This document shows positions 8,144 through 16,414 of a stretch of DNA of 64,000 nt, piece after piece (position 1 is the first letter of the stretch; every line of letters starts with the position of its first letter). The position numbers and the translations under genes are program-made. The DNA is taken from the NCBI GenBank assembly GCA_947497495.1, contig CANMGT010000004.1, positions 1 to 64,000 on the forward strand, given 5' to 3'. Source of the stretch: an uncultured Lentibacter sp. GTDB taxonomy: Bacteria; Pseudomonadota; Alphaproteobacteria; Rhodobacterales; Rhodobacteraceae. Below the pieces are notes generated by a model, which worked only from the letters and a program-made list of their open reading frames with translations, was not told the DNA's origin and did no database searches.

Positions 8144-9037
8144 ATGGCCGCCAAAGAGCTCTCCTTCGCCAAAAAGGCGGAATATTTTGCCTCAAATCTC
8201 GTGATCCGCGGGATCATCGGCGCTGCGCTGCTAATGCCTTACCGCCTGCGCGTGCCAGCTGTCGGCTGGGTCGTCTCGAGCCTGATCGCCCCGCTGGCGG
8301 GCTGGCGCAAGAGAATCCGCGAAAATCTGGCACTTGTCGAGCCGGACATGCCCAAAGATGAGGTCGAAGCAATCTGCCGCGCGGTGCCTGACAACTTCGG
8401 CCGCACGCTGATCGAGATCTACTCCGGCGAGGCCTTCAAGAAACGCGCCATTGCGGCGCGAATCTCCGGCCCCGGTCTGGAAGCGCTTGAAGCCGCCCGC
8501 GCCGAGGGCCGCCCCGTGATCTTGGTGACAGGCCATTTCGGCAACTACGACGCGGTGCGCGCCAGCCTGATCGCGCGGGGCCACAACATGGGCGCGCTCT
8601 TTCGACCCATGCGCAACCCCTATTTCAACGCGCATTATGTCCATGCGATCTCGCAAATCGGTGAGCCTATGTTTGAGCAAGGCAGGCGCGGGATGATCCA
8701 GATCGTCAAACATCTGCGCGCTGGCGGCGTGCTTGGCATCCTTACCGACCTCACCTTTGGGGCGGGGGCGCAACTCGACTTTTTCGGCAAACCTGCGTGG
8801 ACATCCCTCATAACCGCCGAGCTGGCCCTCAAATACGATGCGGCTCTCATTCCCGTCTATGCTGCACGGCAGGAAAATGGCCTCGATTTCGAGATTATCG
8901 TGCAAGAGGAAGTCACCCCCTCGGACCCCGAGACCATGACGCAGACAGTCAACCACGGGCTTGAAGCCCTCGTGCGCGAGCATCCCGGGCAGTGGTTCTG
9001 GATCCATCGCCGCTGGAAGGGCCGTCGCTGGAACTGA
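8144..9037 (+). CDS. Lysophospholipid/lipid A-type acyltransferase (LpxL/HtrB family)
   Basis: This 297-residue protein belongs to the family of lauroyl/myristoyl transferases that add secondary acyl chains to lipid A, or acylate related lipids, at the inner membrane. The catalytic HX4D motif is HFGNYD (His131, Asp136). GRRGMIQIVKHLRAGGVLGILTD and the C-terminal PGQWFWIHRRWKGR are family hallmarks. A hydrophobic segment near residues 20-50 can anchor it. Start ATG is 6 bases after the EamA stop. Which lipid is acylated is not determined. Confidence 0.88.
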   Translation: MAAKELSFAKKAEYFASNLVIRGIIGAALLMPYRLRVPAVGWVVSSLIAPLAGWRKRIRENLALVEPDMPKDEVEAICRAVPDNFGRTLIEIYSGEAFKKRAIAARISGPGLEALEAARAEGRPVILVTGHFGNYDAVRASLIARGHNMGALFRPMRNPYFNAHYVHAISQIGEPMFEQGRRGMIQIVKHLRAGGVLGILTDLTFGAGAQLDFFGKPAWTSLITAELALKYDAALIPVYAARQENGLDFEIIVQEEVTPSDPETMTQTVNHGLEALVREHPGQWFWIHRRWKGRRWN

Positions 9038-9315
9038 GGTGTCACGCCGCCCCAATTCCCCCTCTGATTGCAACCTAGCGGGCGTTTTTCGTGCACTATC
9101 CTGTTGATAATCGCACCCAAATCAACGCTTTTACAGTGATGTGTTGCGCAAAGAGCATAGCTTAACACACTGTATTTACTTCACTTTACCAAAATCGAAG
9201 CAAAGCCAGCCCCCGCGAATCCAAATCGTCACTTTTTCGCCCCATTTCATCCTTAACGAGGACAGGAAGGGCAGCGACAAGTCTGCCTAACGACAAAAAA
9301 CTGAGGCAGAAGCTG

Positions 9316-9435
9316 ATGATGTTGAAGAATTCGACTGCTCCACATGCGTGTGTGCAGACGGGAGCGAATGCTCTTGTTGCGCCCACTATGGTGACGAAGC
9401 TCTCTGCTCGCTTGCCTCTGCAAGGAGCCCTCTGA
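9316..9435 (+). CDS. Possible small ORF coupled to the DUF2927 gene
   Basis: A 39-codon frame begins ATG ATG TTG AAG and ends TGA exactly one base into the next ATG (TGATG at 9433-9437). AGGCAG lies 8 bases upstream. The peptide is MMLKNSTAPHACVQTGANAL and continues with VAPTMVTKLSARLPLQGAL; it is not a signal peptide and has no recognised domain. The overlap suggests a translated leader or a small protein. The rest of the 9038-9434 gap holds AT-rich sequence with a weak dyad (9132-9173) and no other frame I can support. Confidence 0.35.
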   Translation: MMLKNSTAPHACVQTGANALVAPTMVTKLSARLPLQGAL

Positions 9436-10805
9436 TGCGCAAGGTGCTGCTCCCCGTCCTGATGTCGCTTGTTGGCTGTATGCCTGGCCACATGTCCGAC
9501 ACGCCCTCACGTGGTTTTGTGCAAGAGTCTGTCTCCGGCATGCCGCCGCTCAAGTCGTTCACAACACCCACCCCCGAGCGCCCGACGCGCAGCAATATTG
9601 ACATCGCCCGCGACTTCCTCGAGCTGTCCTTCAGCCTTGAATCGGGCCGCGAACTGCCTGCACTCACCCGCTTTGAACAGCCCATTTCGGTGCGCGTCAC
9701 AGGCGCCCCGCCCGCGACGCTTCTGCCCGACCTGACCCGCCTGATCTACCGTTTGAAAAGCGAAGCGCGCCTGAACGTCGGGCTGACAAAATCCGCCGAT
9801 GCCAACATCACCATCCAAGCAGTCAGCCGCGCCGACATTCGCAAGAACCTGCCGCAAGCCGCCTGCTTCGTGGTGCCAAATATCTCCGACATTTCCGAGT
9901 ATAAAGCGGCCAAGCGGACCTCTAAAACCAACTGGGCCCTGCTGCGCAACCGCGACAGGCTCGCGATTTTCGTGCCAAACGACGCCAGCCCACAGGAAGT
10001 GCGCGACTGTTTGCACGAAGAGCTTGCCCAAGCGCTCGGCCCGCTGAACGACTTGTACCGCCTGCCCGACAGTGTCTTCAACGATGACAACATCCACACC
10101 GTTCTCACCGGCTTTGACATGCTCATCCTGCGCGCCTACTACGCCCCCGAGCTGCGCACCGGCATGAGCAAACGCCAGGTCGCGGCCAAGCTTCCGGCCA
10201 TCCTCGCACGCCTGAACCCGCGCGGTGAAGGCCTCTCGCCCGAGCGCCCCAACCCGACGCCGCGCAGCTATATTGCCGCCGTTCAAACAGCGCTTGGCCC
10301 GGGTGCCAGCATGCCGCAACGCCGTAAGGCCGCGCAAAAAGCCCTCGACGTGTCACGCGCCTTTGGCTGGCAGGATCACCGCCGCGCCTTCGCCCATTAC
10401 GCCATGGGCCGCATCGCCACGCAGTCAAACCCCGCCGAAGCACTCAAGCACTTTCAGGCCGCCGACCAGTTCTATGCCCGCACCGGCGCGACAACCCTGC
10501 ACCGCGCCTATGTCGCCTCGCAGCTTGCCTCCCACGCCATCAGCCAGGGCAACGGTGTGCGCGCCCTGTCGCTCGTCAATCCGGCGATCCATATTGCCAA
10601 AACGCACGAAAACGCCGCCCTGCTCAGCACCCTCATGCTGCTGCGTGCAGAAGCCCTCGAGTTGACGGGGCGTTCTTCCGAAGCACAGCACGTCAGGCTG
10701 GACAGTCTCGGCTGGGCGCGTTACGGGTTTGGCTCGGAATGGGCCGTTCGCGCCAAGATGCGCGAAATCTCAACGCTCAGCCCGATACGAGGTAACCGCG
10801 GGTAG
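9435..10805 (+). CDS. DUF2927 lipoprotein with C-terminal helical repeats
   Basis: The 456-residue product starts with a short lipoprotein signal (lipobox LVGC, Cys15). Residues about 55-240 match DUF2927, including the invariant-looking DCLHEELAQALGPLNDLYRL with His194-Glu195-Glu196, which has the look of a zinc-peptidase helix. The C-terminal 180 residues are Ala-rich helices resembling TPR repeats (AFAHYAMGRIA, ALKHFQAADQFYART). It is probably an envelope-attached protein facing the periplasm. AAGGAG lies before ATG 9435; longer starts would bury the signal. A peptidase activity is inference only. Confidence 0.75.
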   Translation: MRKVLLPVLMSLVGCMPGHMSDTPSRGFVQESVSGMPPLKSFTTPTPERPTRSNIDIARDFLELSFSLESGRELPALTRFEQPISVRVTGAPPATLLPDLTRLIYRLKSEARLNVGLTKSADANITIQAVSRADIRKNLPQAACFVVPNISDISEYKAAKRTSKTNWALLRNRDRLAIFVPNDASPQEVRDCLHEELAQALGPLNDLYRLPDSVFNDDNIHTVLTGFDMLILRAYYAPELRTGMSKRQVAAKLPAILARLNPRGEGLSPERPNPTPRSYIAAVQTALGPGASMPQRRKAAQKALDVSRAFGWQDHRRAFAHYAMGRIATQSNPAEALKHFQAADQFYARTGATTLHRAYVASQLASHAISQGNGVRALSLVNPAIHIAKTHENAALLSTLMLLRAEALELTGRSSEAQHVRLDSLGWARYGFGSEWAVRAKMREISTLSPIRGNRG

Positions 10806-10811
10806 ACAAAC

Positions 10812-10976
10812 ATGTTCGTTGCAATATTTGCACTTATCGGAGCCGCAATCGGCGCTCTTCGCGCCCGCAAAGGCGGCGGAAAAACACTTGATATGGTGCA
10901 GTATGGCGCCGCATTCGGCGTTATCTTCGCCATCATCGGCCTCTTCATAAACATCGCCCTGATCCGCTTCATGTAA
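10812..10976 (+). CDS. Small two-helix membrane protein
   Basis: The 54-residue protein begins MFVAIFALIGAAIGALRARK and has a second hydrophobic segment (about residues 33-53, YGAAFGVIFAIIGLF). A short basic/Gly loop lies between them, so it is a membrane hairpin. It starts 6 bases after the DUF2927 stop and ends 12 bases before the VWA gene, so it looks like part of one operon. Short proteins of this form precede CoxE-like genes in other Rhodobacterales. There is no clear ribosome binding site, which may mean translation is coupled to the gene before it. The function is unknown. Confidence 0.7.
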   Translation: MFVAIFALIGAAIGALRARKGGGKTLDMVQYGAAFGVIFAIIGLFINIALIRFM

Positions 10977-10988
10977 GGGGCGCGCGCG

Positions 10989-12170
10989 ATGTTTCTTCCC
11001 TTTTTCGAGAACCTTCGCGAAGCCAACATCCCGGTTTCCCTGCGCGAATACCTGACGTTTCTGGAAGCCGTCAAAGCCGGCCTCGTCACCTATGACATCG
11101 AAGCCTTCTACTACCTCGGCCGCGCCGCCATGGTCAAAGACGAGCGCCACCTTGACCGCTACGACCGCGCCTTTGCACACACCTTCAAAGGGCTTGACGA
11201 TGTCCCGCTCAGCGACGTTCTTGAAGCTGTCGATATCCCCGCTGACTGGCTTGAAAAGATGGCCGAAAAGCACCTGAGCGCTGAAGAAAAAGCCGAAATA
11301 GAAGCCTTGGGTGGCTTTGATAAGCTCATGGAAACATTGAAAGAACGCCTCAAAGAGCAAGAGGGGCGCCACCAAGGCGGCAACAAGTGGATCGGCACAG
11401 CCGGCACCTCGCCTTTTGGCGCGCATGGCTACAACCCTGAAGGCGTGCGCATCGGCCAGAACGAAAGCCGCCACCAGCGCGCTGTGAAGGTCTGGGACAA
11501 GCGCGACTTCAAAAACCTCGACGGTGACGTCGAGCTGGGCACTCGCAACATTAAAGTCGCGCTCAAGCGCCTGCGCGCATGGGCGCGTGACGGGGCCCAT
11601 GACGAGCTAGACTTGGACGGGACCATCCGCGCCACAGCCGAGCACGGCTACTTGGACGTCAAAACACGCCCCGAGCGGCGCAACGCCGTGAAGGTGCTGC
11701 TGTTTCTTGACATCGGCGGCTCGATGGATCCGCACGTGAAAGTGCTCGAAGAGTTGTTCTCGGCGGCGCGCTCCGAGTTCAAGCACATGGAGCATTTCTA
11801 CTTTCACAACTGCCTCTACGAAGGCGTGTGGCGCGACAACAAGCGCCGCTGGGATCAGCAGACCCCCACATGGGACGTGCTGCGCACCTACGGCTCCGAC
11901 TACAAATGCATCTTCGTCGGCGACGCCTCGATGAGCCCCTACGAAGTCGCTTACGCGGGCGGCGCAAACGAGCATTGGAACGCCGAAGCAGGCTCTGTCT
12001 GGCTTCAACGTGCGCGCGAGCAGTGGCCCAACCACATCTGGATCAACCCCGTGCCGGAACAGCACTGGGGCTACACACATTCGATCAACATGATCCGCGA
12101 AATCTTTGAAAACCGCATGGTGCCGATGACACTTGATGGCATCACCAAGGGCATGCGCGAGCTGATCTGA
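10989..12170 (+). CDS. CoxE-like VWA domain protein
   Basis: The 393-residue protein has an N-terminal helical part beginning FLPFFENLREANIPVSLREYL and a C-terminal von Willebrand A domain. The domain starts at about residue 235 with VLLFLDIGGSMD, a MIDAS-like motif where DxGGS replaces the usual DxSxS. CoxE-type proteins normally pair with a MoxR AAA+ ATPase to remodel or insert metal centres. No MoxR gene is found in this window. It forms an operon with the 54-residue membrane protein before it and the membrane proteins after it (1-base overlap). Confidence 0.85.
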   Translation: MFLPFFENLREANIPVSLREYLTFLEAVKAGLVTYDIEAFYYLGRAAMVKDERHLDRYDRAFAHTFKGLDDVPLSDVLEAVDIPADWLEKMAEKHLSAEEKAEIEALGGFDKLMETLKERLKEQEGRHQGGNKWIGTAGTSPFGAHGYNPEGVRIGQNESRHQRAVKVWDKRDFKNLDGDVELGTRNIKVALKRLRAWARDGAHDELDLDGTIRATAEHGYLDVKTRPERRNAVKVLLFLDIGGSMDPHVKVLEELFSAARSEFKHMEHFYFHNCLYEGVWRDNKRRWDQQTPTWDVLRTYGSDYKCIFVGDASMSPYEVAYAGGANEHWNAEAGSVWLQRAREQWPNHIWINPVPEQHWGYTHSINMIREIFENRMVPMTLDGITKGMRELI

Positions 12171-12526
12171 TGCAGCGCTGGTTGGCTATCTTCCGGCACC
12201 ATCCGCTTATCTCCCTCGCCCTTGCCCTCGCCCTTGCGCTGGTGTTGGTCTTTGCCACGGGCTTTGTGCGCCACGCCATCTACTGGTCAGACGCGGCCCA
12301 TCAGGCCCAGCCGATTGAGGGCTGGATGACGCCGCGCTACATTGCCAACTCATGGCACGTTGACGGGCACGCGCTTGCCCAACACCTCGGCATCACCGAG
12401 CACACAGACGAGCACACTGGTAAGCGCCCCACGCTGCAAGACATCGCCGACAATCGCGGCCTGCCTGTCGAGGAGATCATCGCAATCGCGCAAGACTATC
12501 TCGCAGCGCACACGTCCGCAAAATGA
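12170..12526 (+). CDS. Small membrane-anchored protein
   Basis: The 118-residue protein has one N-terminal transmembrane segment (about residues 12-34, HPLISLALALALALVLVFA) and a soluble domain. The soluble part contains GWMTPRYIANSWHVDGHALAQHL and ends with a helix-rich DNRGLPVEEIIAIAQDYL. Its start overlaps the VWA stop by one base (TGATG), and its stop overlaps the next start by four (ATGA), so translation is coupled. The family is not named with confidence; similar genes accompany CoxE/DedA neighbours in roseobacters. Confidence 0.7.
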   Translation: MQRWLAIFRHHPLISLALALALALVLVFATGFVRHAIYWSDAAHQAQPIEGWMTPRYIANSWHVDGHALAQHLGITEHTDEHTGKRPTLQDIADNRGLPVEEIIAIAQDYLAAHTSAK

Positions 12527-13122
12527 CCGATACACTGTTTCAGCTACTCGCCAGCTACGGCGTGCCCCTACTCGCACTCACCACATTTGCCTCCTGCCTT
12601 GCAGCGCCTGTGCCCTCCTCGCTGATGATGCTGGCGGCGGGCGCTTTTGTGGCCGCTGGCGACTTGGGCCTCAGCGCAGTCGCGGGCGCGGCCTTAACAG
12701 GCGCCATTGCGGGCGATCAGCTCGGCTATGTGGCAGGACGGCGCGGCGGTGCCATTGTGGAACGCAAGCTCGCCAGCCGCCCCAAACGCCGCCGCCTTTA
12801 CATGCGCGCGCGGGCTTATCTGCTCAGCCACGGCGGCTATGGCGTGTTTCTCACGCGCTGGCTGTTTTCTCCGCTCGGCCCCTACGCCAACTTGGCCGCA
12901 GGCGCCGCCAAACTCCGCTGGGCACGTTTCACGCTTTGGGCCACGGTGGGCGAGGCTGTCTGGGTTGCGCTTTACCTGTCGCTCGGGCAGGCCTTCTCAC
13001 ACAACCTGACAATGGCCTCCGACATGATCACCCAAGCGCTCGGCCTTTTGGCGGCCCTCGGAGCCAGCGCTTTTCTGGGCAGATGGTTGCTCAAACTCTC
13101 AAAGCTGCGCACGCGGCGTTAA
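12523..13122 (+). CDS. DedA family membrane protein
   Basis: The 199-residue protein matches the DedA/SNARE-associated (VTT domain) family of undecaprenyl-phosphate or phospholipid flippases. Visible signatures are the APVPSSLMMLAAGAF loop near residue 28, the GAIAGDQLGYVAGRR motif near residue 60, and FLTRWLFSPLGPYANLAAG near residue 108. The last carries the conserved R-x3-P-hinge type motif. It is the last gene of the operon that starts with the DUF2927 gene, and it is convergent with the racemase-like gene, with a repeat element between them. Confidence 0.82.
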   Translation: MTDTLFQLLASYGVPLLALTTFASCLAAPVPSSLMMLAAGAFVAAGDLGLSAVAGAALTGAIAGDQLGYVAGRRGGAIVERKLASRPKRRRLYMRARAYLLSHGGYGVFLTRWLFSPLGPYANLAAGAAKLRWARFTLWATVGEAVWVALYLSLGQAFSHNLTMASDMITQALGLLAALGASAFLGRWLLKLSKLRTRR

Positions 13123-13138
13123 CAGCGGCGGTTTTGCC

Positions 13139-13217
13139 AAAACGTATGCACGCGTTCTGCACGGATAGCTGCATATGTAGCTGCATACCGTAGGCACTGG
13201 TGTTTTGGCCCGTTAAC
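13139..13217. repeat. Dispersed palindromic repeat, copy A
   Basis: This element begins AAAACGTATGCACGCGTT, contains GCTGCATATGTAGC, and has outer arms GTATGCA and TGCATAC. It ends at GTTAAC. A second copy of the same order and length is at 55588-55664. Both lie between convergent genes. The last base overlaps the racemase-like stop codon. Confidence 0.7.
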
Positions 13218-13954
13218 TATTGTGAAAACAGCCGCCCCGGCCCCCAGCTCCTCGCATCGACCCCGGCAAGCTTGAGCATATGCCAGATAAGCGCTTGATT
13301 TGACGAGATAACTGGCACCCCGACAGCCTGTTCTGCCGCCTCGATGATGCCAAAGCTGCGCAGATTGGTGCAACTCACGAAAACAGCATCGCAAGCACTT
13401 GATTTTGCTGTATTAATAACAGCTTCAAGCGTTGATTCCTCGCTGATTCTCGCAACGGTTCTGTCGTCTGATTGCTCAAACGCCCCTTCGGCAACCGGGC
13501 TAAAGCCTTCGGCTTTTAGCAGCTCCCGCATTGGCCCGTTGACCTCTTTGACATAGGGGGTCACGAAAGCAATATTCTTTGCTTTCAGAGCGTTAAGCGC
13601 GGCAATCACGGCGCTCATAGGGTTGGTGACAGCCGCCTCGGGTTGGTGCATCCGCACCAGTTCGGCCACGCGCTCCGTGCCAATAACCGTTGACGCCGAA
13701 GTGCAGCCATAGCCCACCGAAAGCAGGCCTTCGGGCAACAATTCGGCTGTGGATGGAATGCGGTTTTCCATCATTTTCAAGGCTTTAGGTGTCACTTCTG
13801 ATTCAGCTGGTATGCGGGTGTGAACAAGGCTCACAACACGCCCCGCCAGCACCTGCCGCGCTTCGTTCTCCAAGGTCTCATCCGTCGAGAGCACGATCAG
13901 CCCAAGCTTAGCTGCGCCTCCAAACCCTTGATCTAATTGATAATTCAAGCCCAT
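13217..13954 (-). CDS. Asp/Glu racemase family protein (maleate isomerase-like)
   Basis: The 245-residue enzyme matches the Asp/Glu racemase superfamily branch that includes maleate cis-trans isomerases and arylmalonate decarboxylases. Two catalytic-type cysteines are in place: Cys84 in VGYGCTSAS and Cys195 in FVSCTNLRSF. The GLNYQLDQ N-terminus and WHMLKLAGV near the C-terminus fit the isomerase subgroup. The substrate is not determined. The start at 13954 has GAGAGGT upstream and lies 46 bases from the divergent P450 gene, so the pair may share a control region. Confidence 0.8.
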   Translation of the reverse strand: MGLNYQLDQGFGGAAKLGLIVLSTDETLENEARQVLAGRVVSLVHTRIPAESEVTPKALKMMENRIPSTAELLPEGLLSVGYGCTSASTVIGTERVAELVRMHQPEAAVTNPMSAVIAALNALKAKNIAFVTPYVKEVNGPMRELLKAEGFSPVAEGAFEQSDDRTVARISEESTLEAVINTAKSSACDAVFVSCTNLRSFGIIEAAEQAVGVPVISSNQALIWHMLKLAGVDARSWGPGRLFSQ

Positions 13955-14000
13955 GCCGATACCTCTCGAAAACCGCGATCCCGCAGGTTAACCTAACCAC

Positions 14001-15158
14001 ATGAGCAATGCCCCTGTCATCCATATTGATCCAGTCGCTTTCGCCGCCGATCCTTACCCCGACCTCGCCCGCATGCGCCGCGAGGCCCCCGTCGCTTTCG
14101 TGCCCGAGCTAAGCGCCACCCTGTTCACAAGGCGAGACGATATTTTCGTTCAGGAAAAACGGGTTAGCACCTTTTCCTCGCGCCAGCCACACGGCTTGAT
14201 GACCCGCCTTATGGGCGAAAACCTGATGCGCAAAGACGGCGACGCGCATATACGCGAACGCAAAATCCTCTTCCCCGCACTCAGCCCCCGAACAACCCGC
14301 GACACATGGTTAGCCCCCATCAGAGCCGCCACCGAAAGCATCTTGAAGTCACTGAAACCAAAAGGAAAATGTGACCTCGTGCGCGATTTCGCCATGCCCG
14401 TGTCCGCCGAGGCCCTCAAGCTGGTGACAGGGCTCACAAACATGTCCGCCGCCGAAATGGACCGAGTCAGCCAAGGCATGATCGACGGCTGCGCCAACTA
14501 CGCCGGTGACGCGAAAATCGAAGCCAATTGCAACGATTGCACCGCCTCGATCGACCGCCACATCGACGAGATGATCCCACAGCTCGAGGCCAAACCGAAC
14601 AGCTCGGCACTGTCCGTGCAACTCGCCTCCAACCTGGACATGGCCGCCACACGCGCCAACATCAAACTGATCATCTCCGGAGGCCAGAACGAGCCGCGCG
14701 ATGTCATCGCCGGTGCGGCTTGGGCGCTGCTCACGCACCCCGCGCAACTGCATTTGGTTCAACAAAACAAGGCCTCTTGGGGTGATGTCTTCAGCGAATA
14801 CGCACGCTGGATGTCCCCCATCGGAATGTCTCCGCGCGAGGTTGCACAAAATGATGAAGTCTGCGGCGTGAGCTTTGAACAAGGCGATCGCGTGTTCTTC
14901 ATGTTCTCCTCAGCGGGCCACGACGAAGCCCATTTTGAAACGCCGGAACGCTTTGACATCACCCGCAACACAGGCCCCAGTATCCCCTTTGGCGCGGGGC
15001 CACATTTTTGCGGAGGTGCCGCCGTCGCGCGCGCCCTGATCACCGAAGTCGCGCTCCCGCTCCTCTTTCACGAGCTGCCCAACCTGCATCTCACCGGCGA
15101 AGTTCCCTTTCAGGGCTGGGCTTTTCGCGGCCCGACAAAAATGCCCGTTGCGTGGTGA
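14001..15158 (+). CDS. Cytochrome P450
   Basis: The 385-residue soluble protein is a bacterial class I P450. The haem-binding loop is FGAGPHFCGG with Cys337 as the iron ligand, and the K-helix ExxR is EYAR near residue 267. The I-helix carries SGGQNEPRD (about 226-234) instead of the usual AGxxT, a form found in a group of proteobacterial P450s. The substrate is unknown, and no ferredoxin or ferredoxin reductase gene is adjacent. The ribosome binding site is weak. It is divergent from the racemase-like gene, and an M48 protease gene follows 24 bases later. Confidence 0.93.
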   Translation: MSNAPVIHIDPVAFAADPYPDLARMRREAPVAFVPELSATLFTRRDDIFVQEKRVSTFSSRQPHGLMTRLMGENLMRKDGDAHIRERKILFPALSPRTTRDTWLAPIRAATESILKSLKPKGKCDLVRDFAMPVSAEALKLVTGLTNMSAAEMDRVSQGMIDGCANYAGDAKIEANCNDCTASIDRHIDEMIPQLEAKPNSSALSVQLASNLDMAATRANIKLIISGGQNEPRDVIAGAAWALLTHPAQLHLVQQNKASWGDVFSEYARWMSPIGMSPREVAQNDEVCGVSFEQGDRVFFMFSSAGHDEAHFETPERFDITRNTGPSIPFGAGPHFCGGAAVARALITEVALPLLFHELPNLHLTGEVPFQGWAFRGPTKMPVAW

Positions 15159-15182
15159 GCACTAAGGCCCCATATCAAGCCC

Positions 15183-15869
15183 ATGCTCAAGATGCTCCCC
15201 ATACTACTGCCGCTGCTCTATGGTTTGATGATCTACAAGTTCTCCAGTTGGCGCACGCTCAAGGAGCTTGATCAGCAATCCACCAAGCTGAAAGACGCTG
15301 CATTCACGCCCACGCTGGAGCGCCTTGCCGTCGCGCTTGAACTTCCTCAAATCTCTGTAAACATTTACGAAATCGAGCCGGTGAACGGCCTTGCCGCGCC
15401 CGATGGTCGGATATTCATCACCCGCGGCTTCTATAACAAGTTCGAATCCGGCGAGGTGAGCGCCGACGAACTGGCCTCCGTCATCGCCCATGAGCTGGGC
15501 CATGTCGCGCTTGGCCACTCGCGCCGCCGGATGATCGACTTTTCGGGTCAGAACGCGCTGCGGATGGCGCTAGGCGCCATACTTTCACGCTTTTTGCCGG
15601 GCATCGGGCCCTGGATCGCAAGCCATGCGGCCAACCTGCTCGCGGCGCGGCTTTCCCGCTCTGACGAGTATGAGGCCGATGAATACGCCGCCGCCCTGCT
15701 CACCAAAGCGGGCTTTGGTGTCGCGCCGCAGATTGCCCTGTTTGAAAAGCTCGAGCACCTCACTGGCGCCGTCGCGGGCAAGCCGCCCGCCTGGCTTCTG
15801 AGCCATCCTAAAACCGAAGAGCGCATCGCCGCAATCCGCCAGCTTGAGGCGCGCTGGAGCAACCCCTAG
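15183..15869 (+). CDS. M48 family metalloprotease
   Basis: The 228-residue protein has the zinc site HELGH (His103, Glu104, His107), with the third ligand probably in SDEYEADEYAA near residue 163. A short hydrophobic N-terminus (LKMLPILLPLLYGLMIYKF) may anchor it in the membrane. It resembles HtpX/Oma1-type gluzincins that cut membrane or periplasmic proteins. Its stop overlaps that of the convergent PIN gene. Targets are unknown. Confidence 0.87.
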   Translation: MLKMLPILLPLLYGLMIYKFSSWRTLKELDQQSTKLKDAAFTPTLERLAVALELPQISVNIYEIEPVNGLAAPDGRIFITRGFYNKFESGEVSADELASVIAHELGHVALGHSRRRMIDFSGQNALRMALGAILSRFLPGIGPWIASHAANLLAARLSRSDEYEADEYAAALLTKAGFGVAPQIALFEKLEHLTGAVAGKPPAWLLSHPKTEERIAAIRQLEARWSNP

Positions 15870-16414
15870 CCGAGGCCGTCGAGCGCTTTGGCAAGCCGTG
15901 GCAGACGGGCCTTCTTGAGCAATCCGCGCATCGTCCAGTCTTCTGCGGAAAGCCTGCGTGCCGTTGCCAGAACTTGCACGGCGACAGCTTCAACAAGCGC
16001 GGGTTCAGCGGCCCAAAGCCCCCGTAGAAAGCTGTCAGGGTCTGAACGGCTCAGGCCCTCTTCCGCCAGTATTTGGGCTGGAAAGTCCTTTTTGTTCAAT
16101 GTGATGATCACATCAGCCGAGCCCGCAACAGCCGCTGCCAGCACATGGATATCGCCCGCATCCGGAAGCCAAAGCCGCTGCTCAAGCGCCTCGCCGTAGC
16201 GCACCCGCGCATTCGGCCAGCGCACATTCAACAGCGCAATTTCGCCTTCCGCAAAGGCCCGTCCGCCGCTCTGGTGCTTTTCTGCGGTATGCGCCCACTC
16301 GCCTTCGATGGTGGCCGACCACAGCGGCTCGAACGCGCCGGCATTGGCCACGCCAAGAAGCATCTCGCGCATCACCGTCGGGTAAAGCACGCAAGTGTCG
16401 AGCAAGGCCTTCAA
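15866..16414 (-). CDS. RSP_2648 family PIN domain protein
   Basis: The 182-residue protein matches the PIN-domain family named after RSP_2648 of Rhodobacter. The first metal-binding Asp is in LLDTCVLYP, and a second acidic cluster is LPDAGDIHVLAAA with a later ITLNKKDFP. PIN domains are Mg/Mn-dependent ribonucleases. The only start that keeps the first beta strand is TTG at 16414, which overlaps the stop of the upstream methyltransferase gene (TTTGA). Translation is therefore probably coupled. No VapB-type antitoxin gene is next to it, so it is unlikely to be a classical toxin-antitoxin pair. Confidence 0.82.
   Translation of the reverse strand: MKALLDTCVLYPTVMREMLLGVANAGAFEPLWSATIEGEWAHTAEKHQSGGRAFAEGEIALLNVRWPNARVRYGEALEQRLWLPDAGDIHVLAAAVAGSADVIITLNKKDFPAQILAEEGLSRSDPDSFLRGLWAAEPALVEAVAVQVLATARRLSAEDWTMRGLLKKARLPRLAKALDGLG

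Noticed and set aside
13929..13950. TTGAT...ATTCAAG as a possible FNR site
   Set aside because: The half-sites are not a TTGAT-N4-ATCAA dyad, and they lie inside the racemase-like coding sequence.
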